Origin: Ramlibacter sp.
GTDB taxonomy: Bacteria > Pseudomonadota > Gammaproteobacteria > Burkholderiales > Burkholderiaceae_C
Length of the DNA: 64,000 bases
Assembly (NCBI RefSeq): GCF_028291745.1
Contig: NZ_JAQGNQ010000083.1
Span: 1 to 64,000, forward strand
Reading direction: 5' to 3'
A model generated the notes under the pieces. It searched no databases, was not told the origin of the DNA, and saw nothing but the letters and a program-made list of their open reading frames with translations. Shown here piece after piece: positions 25,121 through 34,217 of this stretch (positions within the stretch are counted from its first letter, which is position 1; the number at the start of each line of letters is the position of its first letter). A program made the position numbers and the translations under genes.

Positions 25121-26472
25121 GCCTGCAGCGTAGGCTGCTGCTGTACCTGCTGCTGTGCGCGCCGGTCGTCTGGGCGGCGGGCCTGGCGATCACGATCCAC
25201 CGGGCCCGGCACGAGATCAACGAGCTGTACGACACCGAGATCATCCACCTGGCGCGCCAGGTGCAAGCCACGCTCCCTGAAGCCTCGCTGCGCGTCGGCG
25301 CCTTGCTGCCGCCCATGCCGAAGAAAAGCCTGGTGGGCGACGCCGACCTGCGCGCCTTCGCCATCGCGGTGTGGAACGCGCGCGGCCAGATCGCCGCGGC
25401 CGATCGCGAGGGCGTGCAGATCCCCTACCTTGCCGACGCGGTGGGATTCACGCTCGAGGACATCGAGGGCCAGCCCTGGCGGGTCTACTACCTGCAATCC
25501 TTCGACGGGACCTGGCTGGTTGCGGCAGGCCAGAGGATGCGCGAACGCACCGACCTGGTCTGGGACCTCACGGTGAGCCAGGCCGTGCCCTGGGTGCTCG
25601 TGCTGCCCGTATTGCTGGGGGCCATGGCCTGGGCGGTTCGCCGCGCGCTGTCGCCGCTGCACCACCTCAGCGCGGAGCTGGGCGGCCGCAAGGCCGACGA
25701 CCTGCGCCCGCTGCAGGTGGTGGATGCTCCGAGAGAACTGCGGCCCCTGCTGGCCTCCATGAATGGACTGTTCGGCCGGATCGAGGCGGTACTTGCCGGC
25801 GAGCGCCGCTTCACCGCCGATGCCGCCCACGAACTGCGCACACCGCTGGCAGCACTGCGCGCGCAGTGGGACGTGCTGCGCCGCGCGCGCTCCGGGGAAG
25901 AGCGACGGAGCGCCGAAGAAAAATTCGAATCGGGCCTCGCGCGCATGGACCGGCTCGTCACGCAGATGCTTGCGCTCTCGCGGGTCGAGTCGGTGGAGCT
26001 CCTCGCGCAGGTGGAATCGGTGAACTGGGGCATTCTGGTGGAGCAGGTCATGAACGATTGCTTCGCCCTGGCCGAGAAGCGCAAGGTCGAACTCGCGTGC
26101 GAATGGCCGCGTGAAACGGAGCCGACGTGGCCCCTGACAGGCAGCACCGCGCTGATGACGGTGCTGCTTCGCAACCTGCTGGATAACGGCGTGCGATACA
26201 CGCCAGAGGGCGGCACGGTCACGCTGCGCGTTGGAACGAACAGCGCGGAGGTCGAGAACGAGGGGCCGTCGCTGTTGCCCGAGCGGGTCACGCAACTGGG
26301 GCAGCGCTTCTCGCGACCCGAAGGACAACGCGAACTGGGCAGCGGCCTGGGCATCTCGATCGTGCAGCGGATAGCGCACCTGCACGGACTGGCCGTGGAG
26401 TTCGGAACGGCGCACGCAGGCCAGGGCGTGCGCGTTGTGCTGCGCCCGGCTGCGGCGGTCAGCGCTCCTTGA
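25117..26472 (+). CDS. Membrane sensor histidine kinase (QseC-like)
   Basis: 451 residues from GTG 25117, overlapping the response regulator by GTGA. TM1 (LLLYLLLCAPVVWAAGLAI) is followed by a periplasmic sensor of about 130 residues, TM2 (VPWVLVLPVLLGAMAWAV) and a HAMP-like linker. The H-box is FTADAAHELRTPLAALRAQW, the N-box LLRNLLDNGVRYTPEGG and the G-box GSGLGISIVQ; no receiver domain. It phosphorylates the regulator encoded just upstream. The periplasmic part could sense the two flanking TPR proteins or the pathway product. Its last 14 bases overlap the converging gene's end. Confidence 0.9.
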   Translation: MSLQRRLLLYLLLCAPVVWAAGLAITIHRARHEINELYDTEIIHLARQVQATLPEASLRVGALLPPMPKKSLVGDADLRAFAIAVWNARGQIAAADREGVQIPYLADAVGFTLEDIEGQPWRVYYLQSFDGTWLVAAGQRMRERTDLVWDLTVSQAVPWVLVLPVLLGAMAWAVRRALSPLHHLSAELGGRKADDLRPLQVVDAPRELRPLLASMNGLFGRIEAVLAGERRFTADAAHELRTPLAALRAQWDVLRRARSGEERRSAEEKFESGLARMDRLVTQMLALSRVESVELLAQVESVNWGILVEQVMNDCFALAEKRKVELACEWPRETEPTWPLTGSTALMTVLLRNLLDNGVRYTPEGGTVTLRVGTNSAEVENEGPSLLPERVTQLGQRFSRPEGQRELGSGLGISIVQRIAHLHGLAVEFGTAHAGQGVRVVLRPAAAVSAP

Positions 26473-27160
26473 CCTGGTTCAGGAGCGCGCGAATTTCCTC
26501 CCGGCGGCCGGTATCCGCCACCTGGTAGCCGGAGCGGATCGGTATCTGCAAGGCCTTCTGCAGGTAGGACACTGCCTGGTCGGCCCTGCGCGTCTCGAAC
26601 AGGTACTCGCCATAGGAGTAGTTGGGGTCTATGGATCCAGGGTGCAGCGCCAGGGCCTTCTGCAGCAACTCGCCCCCCTTTGCCAGATCGCCGAAGCTCA
26701 TGGGCCAGCGCGGGACCTTGTAGTAAAGCATGCCCAAGCCGATGTAGGCGGCGCCATCGAGGACGTCGCCATTGATCCGGATCGCGGCCTCGAACAGCGC
26801 CTTGGCCTTGTGCGTGAGCTGGTACTTGGTCCAGACGCCGAGCAAGCCTTCTTCTTCGGCTTGCGCACTCATTGCCATGCCCTCCCACACCAGGGGCTCG
26901 GCACGCCCGGGCATGAGGTCTGCGACTGTGTGCGCCCTGCCCGCCAGCGCAGCGAACAAGCGTTCGCGGTCTCCAGGCGGGCTCTGGTAGCGCGCCACTT
27001 CCCAGTCGTGCCGCAGGTTCACCAGGAGATCGGAGTCGCGCTGCGCCTGCGCCCAGGCCGGAGCAGGAGACCCGGCCGCAAGCGCCATGGCGACCCACGC
27101 AATGATGGGTGCGAGAACGCGGCGGATGCCGCAGGCCGGGGGAGCTGAAAATCGGTTCAT
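26459..27160 (-). CDS. Exported TPR-like protein (paralogue 2)
   Basis: 233 residues on the opposite strand to the operon and overlapping the kinase end tail to tail. A signal peptide spans MNRFSAPPACGIRRVLAPII to about PAWAQA. The mature part parallels paralogue 1 along its length: LRHDWEVARYQ, PGRAEPLVWEGMAMS, AKALFEAAIRINGDVLDGAA, GMLYYKVPRWPMSFGD, ELLQKALALHPGSID, ending in TGRREEIRAL. Retention of both copies round one two-component system suggests a shared function, perhaps opposite roles. No catalytic motif is seen. Confidence 0.72.
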   Translation of the reverse strand: MNRFSAPPACGIRRVLAPIIAWVAMALAAGSPAPAWAQAQRDSDLLVNLRHDWEVARYQSPPGDRERLFAALAGRAHTVADLMPGRAEPLVWEGMAMSAQAEEEGLLGVWTKYQLTHKAKALFEAAIRINGDVLDGAAYIGLGMLYYKVPRWPMSFGDLAKGGELLQKALALHPGSIDPNYSYGEYLFETRRADQAVSYLQKALQIPIRSGYQVADTGRREEIRALLNQVKER

Positions 27161-28900
27161 GGAGTTGCTACTCCAGATGGTAGGCCAGGCTTCTGCACAT
27201 TGGAACGTGCCTCTCGTGCGGGGTTGCCAAAAACCCGAACAAACATCGAAGGCAACTGTTGTCGTGCCCTGCTTAATCGCTGATTCATCTGGCGGCCTCA
27301 TCCTCGCGCCGGGTCTGGTCCGCCTGCAGTCGCAAGGCGCCGAGTCAGCGTCGCCGCAATACACCTCGTCGAAATCCACACGGGTCGACAGGCTCTGGAA
27401 GGTGACGTCGTTGATGCGATGGTTCAGGCCTACAGGAATGGCGCAGCCTCGCCGCCGGCATGCTCTACCGGTTCGTCCGGCGCGCTCGCAATCGCGGCAG
27501 CGACCTGGCGACGGCCGCGGATTTCTCATCTGCGAGAAGCTGCGCGCCCAAGCCCCGAAGCTGAAGTCGATCGTCTTCGCCCTGTTCCCCGAACGGTTTG
27601 CGCCGCGGTGCGCCGGCGAACCGCCCCTGATCGCCGATGCGCGCCTCGGCGATCAGGACAAGCTGCAGGACTAAGTGAGCACGTTGGGGCCTCGCCTCGG
27701 GCTCGACGTCTACCTCACCGCGAGCGACCAGAGCCACGTGGGACGCGAACCCGAGGTGGTCCACACCTGAGCGCCGGCAACGGTTGGCGGTCGAGGGCCA
27801 CATTGGGTGCAATCGCGCTGCACGAGAATGGAAGGTCCTCACGCACCGCGCAGGGCGCGCAGACCATCTCGGACCTCGAAAGGGCCACAGTGGCGGGATC
27901 GGGCGACAAGCGACACAACGCGCCGGACGGCGCGCGGAAGGCGCTGTCCCCAGCAAAGGAGCGTCTGCTACTGGATGCATTGCGGAGCCACCCCGGTCCC
28001 GTGAAAATCTCCAGTCCGCGCGTGGGCGCGGCGCTCCAGGCCGCAGGGCTCCTGACCATCAATGGCGCGCTCACGGCGGCCGGTCTGGACGTCGCGGCAA
28101 GGCTCTCCGCACAGAACGTGATCGACGCCGTGAACGCTCGACGCGCCGCTTCTTCCATGCAGGCACCGGCGGCACGTCCTCGTCCCACACCGCCGGGCGG
28201 CATCACACCTTCCGAGCGCGCCAGCAGCAAACCTCCCGATTGGCCGTTTCCAGAAAGCCATCACTCCTGGTGAGTGCCGCATTCACAGGGCAGACCAGCT
28301 TCTGCGAGGCCCTGTCCGTTTGAGCTTTGCCGCAGGGGCGCACCTGCTGCGCCAACCCACCCACCCGCCCGGGACAGCTTCCCGCGCGGGAGCTTTCCCG
28401 GCTCCTGTCCCCCTTCGGGACGAATGCCTCCGACACGGCAGGCCGACCGGTGGCCGAGCGGAGAAAGCAATCATGAGTTCGACTTACGGGAGCAACTTCT
28501 ACGCTGCGGCGCTGCGCGCCGTGCGAGCGGCTACGCCTACGTGATGTACTTCGAAACGTGCGGATCCGAGGAGCCGCTGCTGCGCTAACCCGTGGGCGCC
28601 GTGTTCGACGGGCACGCTTACCGCGGCACCATGGAAGGCAAGACCATCAACGGCGTGCCGGTCTACAACGGGGCGAAGTCGCTGCTGCGCTTGTACCCCC
28701 AGGCGCCAGCAGGCCCGCGCCATCTCACTGAATCTCGCCGCTTTTCCCGGCAAGGGCATTGCGGTCGCCTCCTTGAGTCACACCGACTATCCGGATGACA
28801 ATGCGTCGGTTCCCCGGGGCCAAACCGGAAGGGGCATGAGATTTGTGGTGCCGGCTCGGCGGCTTCGCCGGACCCGGTGCGGGCACGCGAGGGGGCTCCC
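27161..28900. other. 1.7-kb region without a confident gene
   Basis: Between the TPR gene and the large kinase-like gene. It holds short coding-like fragments: LKSIVFALFPERF to a stop at about 27674, one 127-codon frame listed separately, and YRGTMEGKTINGVPVYNG near 28620-28670. None reaches normal length or a family I recognise. An inverted repeat GGGACAG/CTGTCCC (28371-28377, 28405-28411) surrounds CCCGCGCGGG. This looks like old gene debris with the promoter of the gene at 28901 at its right end. Confidence 0.4.
27890..28273 (+). CDS. Hypothetical protein, doubtful
   Basis: A frame of about 127 codons from GTG 27890 with a helical centre (AKERLLLDALRSHPGPVKI, AALQAAGLLTINGALTAAGL, DVAARLSAQNVIDAVNARRA) and a Pro/Ser-rich tail. 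The pattern is protein-like, but no family is recognised, no clear ribosome site is seen and the surroundings look decayed. Confidence 0.25.
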   Translation: MAGSGDKRHNAPDGARKALSPAKERLLLDALRSHPGPVKISSPRVGAALQAAGLLTINGALTAAGLDVAARLSAQNVIDAVNARRAASSMQAPAARPRPTPPGGITPSERASSKPPDWPFPESHHSW

Positions 28901-31900
28901 ATGAAAGAGCATTCCGGACACGCGCTGGAGATGCTGCGCAAGGACGACGAGTTCGCCCTGTACCGTGGCGGGCTGCCGGGCTACCCATTCCCGGTCCTCA
29001 TGTTGATTGCCGTGGCCCAACAGCCCGCACCCCAGAGCCTGAAGAGGCTCCAGCATGAATACTCGCTTGCGGCCGAGCTCGAGCCCGCGTGGGCGGCCCA
29101 GCCGCTCGCGCTCACGCGTCGCGAAGCGCGAACGATGCTCGTGCTCACGGATGCGGGTGGCGAGCCGCTGGGCCGATTCATCGGCACGCCGATGGAGCTG
29201 CGGCAGTTCCTGAGCATCGCCATCGGTCTCTCGGCCGCGCTCGGGCGGATCCATCAAAAGGGCCTGGTACACAAGGACATCAAGCCGGCCAACGTTCTCG
29301 TCGACGTCGCGAGCGGCAAGGTCTGGTTCACGGGCTTCGGCATCGCGTCGCGGCTGCCGCACGAGAGCCAGGCGCCGGCGCCACCCGAGGTCATCGCGGG
29401 CACGCTCGCCTACATGGCGCCCGAGCAGACCGGCCGCATGAACCGCTCGATCGATGCACGCAGCGATCTCTACTCCCTGGGCGTCACCTTGTACCAGATG
29501 CTCACCGGCACCCTTCCGTTCGTTGCCGCCGATCCGCTGGAGTGGGTGCACTGCCATATCGCGCGCCAGCCGACACCGCCCGGTGAGCGCGCCACGATCC
29601 CCGGCCCGCTGTCGACCCTGATCATGAAGCTGCTGGCCAAGAACGCCGAGGAGCGCTACCAGACCGCCGCCGGCCTGGAGAGCGATCTGCGGCGCTGCCT
29701 GGCGCAATGGGAGGCGCAGTCCCGCATCGATGCGTTCCCGCTGGGGACGCATGACCTTTCGGACCGGTTGCGGATCCCGGAGAAGTTGTACGGGAGGGAG
29801 CGCGAGATCGAGGCCCTGCTCGCGGCCTTCGGGCGGGTCGCGGCTGAAGGGACTCCGGAACTCGTGCTCGTATCCGGATATTCCGGCGTCGGCAAATCTT
29901 CCGTGGTGAACGAACTGCACAAGGTGCTCGTCCTGCCGCGCGGCCTCTTCGCGTCCGGCAAGTTCGACCAGTACAAGCGTGACATCCCTTACGCGACCCT
30001 GGCGCAGGCGTTCCAGACGCTGGTCCGTCAGATCCTCGCCAAGAGCGAAGCGGAGGTGGCCCGGTGGCGCCACGCCCTGGCGGAGGCGGTGGGGCCGAAT
30101 GGCCAACTTATCTGCGGCCTCATTCCCGAGTTCGAGTTCATCGTCGGGAAACAGCTGCCCGTTCCGGAATTGCTCGCGCGAGATGCACAGAACCGATTCC
30201 AGATGGTGTTCCGGCGGTTCATCGGTGCGTTTGCCCGGCCGGAGCACCCGCTCGCGCTGTTCCTCGACGATCTGCAATGGCTCGATCCGGCAACGCTCGA
30301 CCTGCTCGAGCATGTGGTCACGCATTCCGAGTTGCGGCATCTGCTGCTGGTCGGAGCCTACCGGGATAACGAGGTCGGCCCTGCGCACCCGCTCCTGCGC
30401 ACGGTGGCGGCGATCCGCAAGGCCGATGCGAGAGTGCAGGAGATCGTGCTGGCGCCGCTGGGGCTCGACGATCTCGGCCGGCTCGCCGCCGATGCACTGC
30501 ATTGCGGGCGGGATCGCGCAAGCCCTCTGGCTCGGCTCGTGCATGAGAAGACCGGCGGGAATCCGTTCTTCACGATCCAGTTTTTCACGGCACTTGCCGA
30601 AGAGGGGTTGCTCGCGTTCGACCCGGTCGCGCCAGCCTGGCAGTGGGACGTCAGTCGCATCCGGGCCAAGAACTACACCGATAACGTGGTGGATCTCATG
30701 GCCGCGAAGCTCAAGCGGCTCTCTTCCACCACCCAGGAAGTCCTCAAGCAGCTCGCCTGCCTCGGTAACGTCGCGCCGGCCGCGACCCTGAGCCTGGTTC
30801 ACGGGACAACAGAGGCGGAGATCCACACGGCACTGCAGGAAGCCGTCCACGCCGGGCTGGTCTTCCAACAGGAGAGTACCTGGAGATTTCTGCACGACCG
30901 CATCCAGCAGGCGGCCTATTCACTGATACCCGACGAGCAACGTGCCGACGTCCACCTGCGCATCGGACGGTTGCTGCTGGCGAACCTGACGGCGGATCAG
31001 CGCGCCGAGCAGTTGTTCGACATGGCGAGCCAGTTCAATCGGGGCGCCGAACGGCTGATCGATCGAGACGAGAAAGCCCAGGTCGCGGCGATCGAGCTGC
31101 GTGCCGGGCGAAAGGCCAAGGCGTCGGCCGCCTACTCGTCGGCCAATGTATATCTCGCCGCCGGCATGGCGCTGCTCGACGAGACCTGTTGGGCCACCCT
31201 CTACGAATTGATGTTCAGCCTCCGGCTCGAATGCGCGGCGTGCAAGTTCCTGACCGGCGAATTCGACACAGCGGAGCAATTGCTTGTGGAGCTACTGCAG
31301 CGCGCGGCGGCGAAGGTCGATCGGGCTGCCGTCTACCACCAGAAGATCCTGCTCCATACGGTCAAGTCTGAAAGCGCACAAGCCGTTGACACCGCGCTTG
31401 CCTGCCTGCGCCTGTTCGGAATCGACCTTGCTGCGCACCCGACTCCGGAGCAGGCACAGGCCGAGTACGAGAGCCTCTGGCAGAACCTCGATGGGCGCCC
31501 GATCGAGAGCCTGATCGACTTGCCGCTGATGACCGATCCGGAACTGCAGGCCGCCATGCAGGTGCTTTCGACCCTGCTGGCGCCCGCCTACTTCACCGAC
31601 TCCAACCTGTTTTGCCTGCTTGTGTGCCGGATGGTGAACGTCAGCATGCAACACGGAATGTGCGGCGCGTCCACGCACGGCTGTGCCTATCTCGGGATCG
31701 TGCTCGGCCCCGTCTTTCACCGCTACGGCGACGGGTATCGCTTCGGCCAGCTGGCGTGCGACCTGGTTGACAAGCACGGCTTCGTCGTCTATCGGGGAAA
31801 GGTCCTCTACGCGATGGGAACGACTGCCTTCTGGACGCAGCCGATCGCGACCCCGATCGATTTCATCCGGGCGTCATTTCGCGCCGCGATCGAGACGGGC

Positions 31901-32272
31901 GATCTGCCCGCCGCGTGCTATGCCATGTACCACATCTGCACGCTGCTTCTGTTGCGCAATGATCCGCTCGATGCGGTCTGGCGGGAGTCGGGGCTGGCGC
32001 TGGACTTCGCCCGGGAAGCCAAGTACGGCGCCACGGTAGACATCATCCGGACCCAGCAACGCTTCGTTGCGACCATGCAGGGCCGGACCGCGAACATCTC
32101 CACCTTCAGCGATTCGCAGTTCGACGAGGCGGCATTCGAGGCCCAACTGGCGGCAGATCCCATGCCCTTGAAGATCTGCTGGTACTGGATCATCAAACTG
32201 AAGGCGCGGTTCCTGTCAGGGGACCACGAGGACCGCCTCGCGGTCCACTGCGGCCATCAGTCAGGGGCGTGA
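28901..32272 (+). CDS. Truncated Ser/Thr kinase-like / AAA-type ATPase protein
   Basis: 1,123 residues; ATG 28901 has GAGGGGG just upstream. Residues 1-270 are a protein kinase-like fold with LVHKDIKPANVLVD (catalytic loop, about 123). The metal-binding DFG is GFG (WFTGFGIASRL, about 145), then GTLAYMAPEQTGRMNRSIDA. Residues 300-650 hold an ATPase module: Walker A VSGYSGVGKSSVV (about 326), Walker B LFLDDLQWLD. Helical repeats follow to the end. Full-length relatives of 1,700-2,000 residues continue into GAF/PAS and a histidine kinase; here the frame ends after KARFLSGDHEDRLAV, so the signalling output is missing. It may be a relic or a short variant. The lost Asp argues against ordinary kinase activity. 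Confidence 0.75.
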   Translation: MKEHSGHALEMLRKDDEFALYRGGLPGYPFPVLMLIAVAQQPAPQSLKRLQHEYSLAAELEPAWAAQPLALTRREARTMLVLTDAGGEPLGRFIGTPMELRQFLSIAIGLSAALGRIHQKGLVHKDIKPANVLVDVASGKVWFTGFGIASRLPHESQAPAPPEVIAGTLAYMAPEQTGRMNRSIDARSDLYSLGVTLYQMLTGTLPFVAADPLEWVHCHIARQPTPPGERATIPGPLSTLIMKLLAKNAEERYQTAAGLESDLRRCLAQWEAQSRIDAFPLGTHDLSDRLRIPEKLYGREREIEALLAAFGRVAAEGTPELVLVSGYSGVGKSSVVNELHKVLVLPRGLFASGKFDQYKRDIPYATLAQAFQTLVRQILAKSEAEVARWRHALAEAVGPNGQLICGLIPEFEFIVGKQLPVPELLARDAQNRFQMVFRRFIGAFARPEHPLALFLDDLQWLDPATLDLLEHVVTHSELRHLLLVGAYRDNEVGPAHPLLRTVAAIRKADARVQEIVLAPLGLDDLGRLAADALHCGRDRASPLARLVHEKTGGNPFFTIQFFTALAEEGLLAFDPVAPAWQWDVSRIRAKNYTDNVVDLMAAKLKRLSSTTQEVLKQLACLGNVAPAATLSLVHGTTEAEIHTALQEAVHAGLVFQQESTWRFLHDRIQQAAYSLIPDEQRADVHLRIGRLLLANLTADQRAEQLFDMASQFNRGAERLIDRDEKAQVAAIELRAGRKAKASAAYSSANVYLAAGMALLDETCWATLYELMFSLRLECAACKFLTGEFDTAEQLLVELLQRAAAKVDRAAVYHQKILLHTVKSESAQAVDTALACLRLFGIDLAAHPTPEQAQAEYESLWQNLDGRPIESLIDLPLMTDPELQAAMQVLSTLLAPAYFTDSNLFCLLVCRMVNVSMQHGMCGASTHGCAYLGIVLGPVFHRYGDGYRFGQLACDLVDKHGFVVYRGKVLYAMGTTAFWTQPIATPIDFIRASFRAAIETGDLPAACYAMYHICTLLLLRNDPLDAVWRESGLALDFAREAKYGATVDIIRTQQRFVATMQGRTANISTFSDSQFDEAAFEAQLAADPMPLKICWYWIIKLKARFLSGDHEDRLAVHCGHQSGA

Positions 32273-32273
32273 A

Positions 32274-32630
32274 TCACCACGCGCGGTTGAATTCGCGGTA
32301 GGGATGCTCGTCGTAGCGGCGGACCACCACTTGACCCTCCGGATCGTAGCGGTGGTGGACGACGACCATGCGCTGCGGCTGCACGTACTCGTTCGAGTAA
32401 ACGCGCCGCGTCACGCGACGCACGACGGTGCTGCCGTCCGGCCGCACCACGCGCGTCGTGCGTCGCACGACCGGGCCCGCTCCGTCGTCGGAGCGCTCGA
32501 TGTGCCTGGTCACCACGCCGTTGGGCGTGTCGCGCGTGATGGTCACGTCGCGGTCCTGCGCGAACGCTTGCCCACCCGTGACCCCAGCAGCGACGACGGT
32601 GAGTGCGAGAGCGATGGTCTTCAGGTTCAT
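32274..32630 (-). CDS. Small exported basic protein
   Basis: 118 residues from ATG 32630, converging with the kinase-like gene one base apart. The signal peptide is MNLKTIALALTVVAAGVTG, cut near QAFAQ-DRDV. The mature part is rich in Val-Arg pairs (PVVRRTTRVVRPDGSTVVRR, then MVVVHHRYDPEGQVVVRR), giving beta-prone charged repeats. No family function is recognised; it is one of several small exported proteins between 32 and 35.6 kb. The frame is open upstream, but only this start gives the signal peptide. Confidence 0.65.
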   Translation of the reverse strand: MNLKTIALALTVVAAGVTGGQAFAQDRDVTITRDTPNGVVTRHIERSDDGAGPVVRRTTRVVRPDGSTVVRRVTRRVYSNEYVQPQRMVVVHHRYDPEGQVVVRRYDEHPYREFNRAW

Positions 32631-32811
32631 GATAGGTCCTCTGTTAAGTGGATGACATGCCCTTTGCGGGGCTCCTGTGTGTTTGACGAGGGAGCCCGGC
32701 CGATGATCGACGGCGCGAAGGCTGTCCGCGCGCAGGCGCAGTCCGACGGCTGCGGAAACGCCCGTCACGGCGGCCCTGGTGCTTGGAAAGCGCCGCCAAC
32801 CGAACACCACG

Positions 32812-33060
32812 TGGATTCAAGGACGTGCCTGACCTGCCCGATGTGCTTGCGCGCTGTGCGCCGCTCGGCCTGGAAGTGGATCCCGCGAACACCAGCTATT
32901 TCCTCAGCCGCGCCAACGTCGTCCCCAGCGGTGCCGCTGGCATGCCAAGTGGCGGGAGCGGCTCTTCGCGGCGATGATGCGCAACGCCGGTAGCATGGCG
33001 AGCTTCTTCCGTGTCCCGAACGACGCCGTGATCGAGCTGCGAGCGCGGATACAGATCTGA
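32812..33060 (+). pseudogene. kup: Kup-type potassium transporter, C-terminal stump
   Basis: Only the cytosolic tail of a KUP/Trk potassium transporter remains. [20 protein letters not shown] and [12 protein letters not shown] are in one frame. After a frameshift near 32940, [32 protein letters not shown] and the stop at 33058-33060 follow in another. Family tails read very similarly (TSYFLSR, then the final FF..P...V.ELG). The whole membrane part is missing, so it is a dead fragment. Confidence 0.72.
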
Positions 33061-33192
33061 ATTCCTGGCGGTCGCGGGCGCGACGCGACGCAGGCTGCGG
33101 CTCCGCAACGCTTATGGCCGGCGGGGTCCGGCAAGTTCCGCCATGACTTGGCCGCAGCGGCGACGCGCGCGATGCGACACGGCAATCCGAGA

Positions 33193-33216
33193 AAGGGGCC
33201 GTGGAACGGGCCCCTT
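33193..33216 (-). terminator. Rho-independent terminator-like hairpin
   Basis: AAGGGGCC (33193-33200), loop of eight, GGCCCCTT (33209-33216): a perfect 8-base stem. It lies 10 bases after the stop of the minus-strand gene at 33227 and has short T-rich sequence on either side, so it could serve both strands. Confidence 0.65.
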
Positions 33217-33226
33217 CTTCATTGCC

Positions 33227-33499
33227 TTACGCCTTGTGGAACCAATGGCGATGGGAAGGTTGCGTCGGAGCTTGTGCAACGTGGTCGTTTCGCGCCTGTT
33301 CCGCACGCGCGGCTTGGTGCTTGGAGTGGAAATGGCCGATAGCGCAGCCGGCCGCGGCGCCGGCAACACTGTGGTGACGCATGAAGTGGCCGGCAATGCC
33401 GCCTGCCGCCGCACCGCCCAGACAACCGGCGTTGGCGCCACCGGACATCGCGGCCAGAGCAAAGCAGGCAGAGGCGCCGATCAGATGAGCTTTTTTCAT
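33227..33499 (-). CDS. Small exported glycine-rich protein
   Basis: 90 residues from ATG 33499. The signal peptide is MKKAHLIGASACFALAAMSG with cleavage near GANA-GCLG. A glycine-zipper-like stretch follows (GGAAAGGIAGHFMRHH, then VAGAAAGCAIGHFHSK), and a His-rich tail. The pattern matches small glycine-zipper outer-membrane or periplasmic proteins of unknown role. The mature N-terminus begins Gly-Cys, but no perfect lipobox is seen. A hairpin terminator follows the stop. Confidence 0.65.
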   Translation of the reverse strand: MKKAHLIGASACFALAAMSGGANAGCLGGAAAGGIAGHFMRHHSVAGAAAGCAIGHFHSKHQAARAEQARNDHVAQAPTQPSHRHWFHKA

Positions 33500-33738
33500 G
33501 GGGCGTTCCTTTGAAGAGTGATGCACCACTCTGTTTCGACTGCGTTCATGTCCAGGTAAGACCCGGCAGTGATGCCGTGTAGGCGCCGGCAAATGGCTGA
33601 TTGCTTCTATCCGGACGGCGTTCGCGGCGAGTAGCCTCGTCACGGCCGCCAACATCCGCCAACAACGCGGAGAAGGCGTGTTCAGGCGCCGTTCATGGTT
33701 GTCGGCTCAGGATGCCACCAGCTTTCAAAGGAGCTCTC

Positions 33739-34113
33739 ATGACTGGCATTTCCCGCCCCCGCTTATTCGCCGTGGCCGCCGTTGCAATCGGTATGTTGGG
33801 CATCGCCTCCGCTGCCCAGGCCCACACCGACGTGCAGTTCTCATTCGGCCTCGGCGCGCCCGTTTACAGCGCGCCGGGTCCTGTGTACGTGCAGCCTCAG
33901 GCAACTTACGTTACTCCTCAGCCGATCTATGTCCAACCGCAAGAGCAGGTTTACCTGCAGCCGCGCTATTCCTACGAGGAGCAACAGGACTGGCAACGTA
34001 GGCAATGGCGTGAACAAGAATGGCGCCGAGAAGAATGGCGTCGGCGCCAATGGCAGGAACACCATGACCGCGGCGAACACCGCGGACGGGATCACCGGGA
34101 GGGCCGGGACTGA
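33739..34113 (+). CDS. Exported Tyr/Gln- and Arg-rich protein
   Basis: 124 residues from ATG 33739 with AAAGGAG at 33727-33733. The signal peptide is MTGISRPRLFAVAAVAIGML, cleaved near AAQA-HTDV. The mature part has FSFGLGAPVYSAPGPVYVQP and related YVxPQ repeats, then a highly charged tail of W-R-R-x-E repeats (QWREQEWRREEWRRRQWQEH). It resembles widespread proteobacterial surface or periplasmic proteins with PVYxxP repeats; function unknown. Confidence 0.7.
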   Translation: MTGISRPRLFAVAAVAIGMLGIASAAQAHTDVQFSFGLGAPVYSAPGPVYVQPQATYVTPQPIYVQPQEQVYLQPRYSYEEQQDWQRRQWREQEWRREEWRRRQWQEHHDRGEHRGRDHREGRD

Positions 34114-34217
34114 CGTGGGTAGTTCGCAGTCGCAGGCCTCGTTGGACCACCCTGACGGGCGGCTCACCCGTCGCGGGGTATCCCTCGGAGGCGCAGGTTG
34201 GACGCCGATTCTGGCTG

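Noticed and set aside
28371-28411. GGGACAG/CTGTCCC inverted repeat as a terminator
   Set aside because: No T-run follows and no gene ends close by; inner palindromes are common at this GC content.
28430-28600. Short frames near 28.5 kb as small genes
   Set aside because: They are under 80 codons, lack ribosome sites and change frame; kept only as debris.
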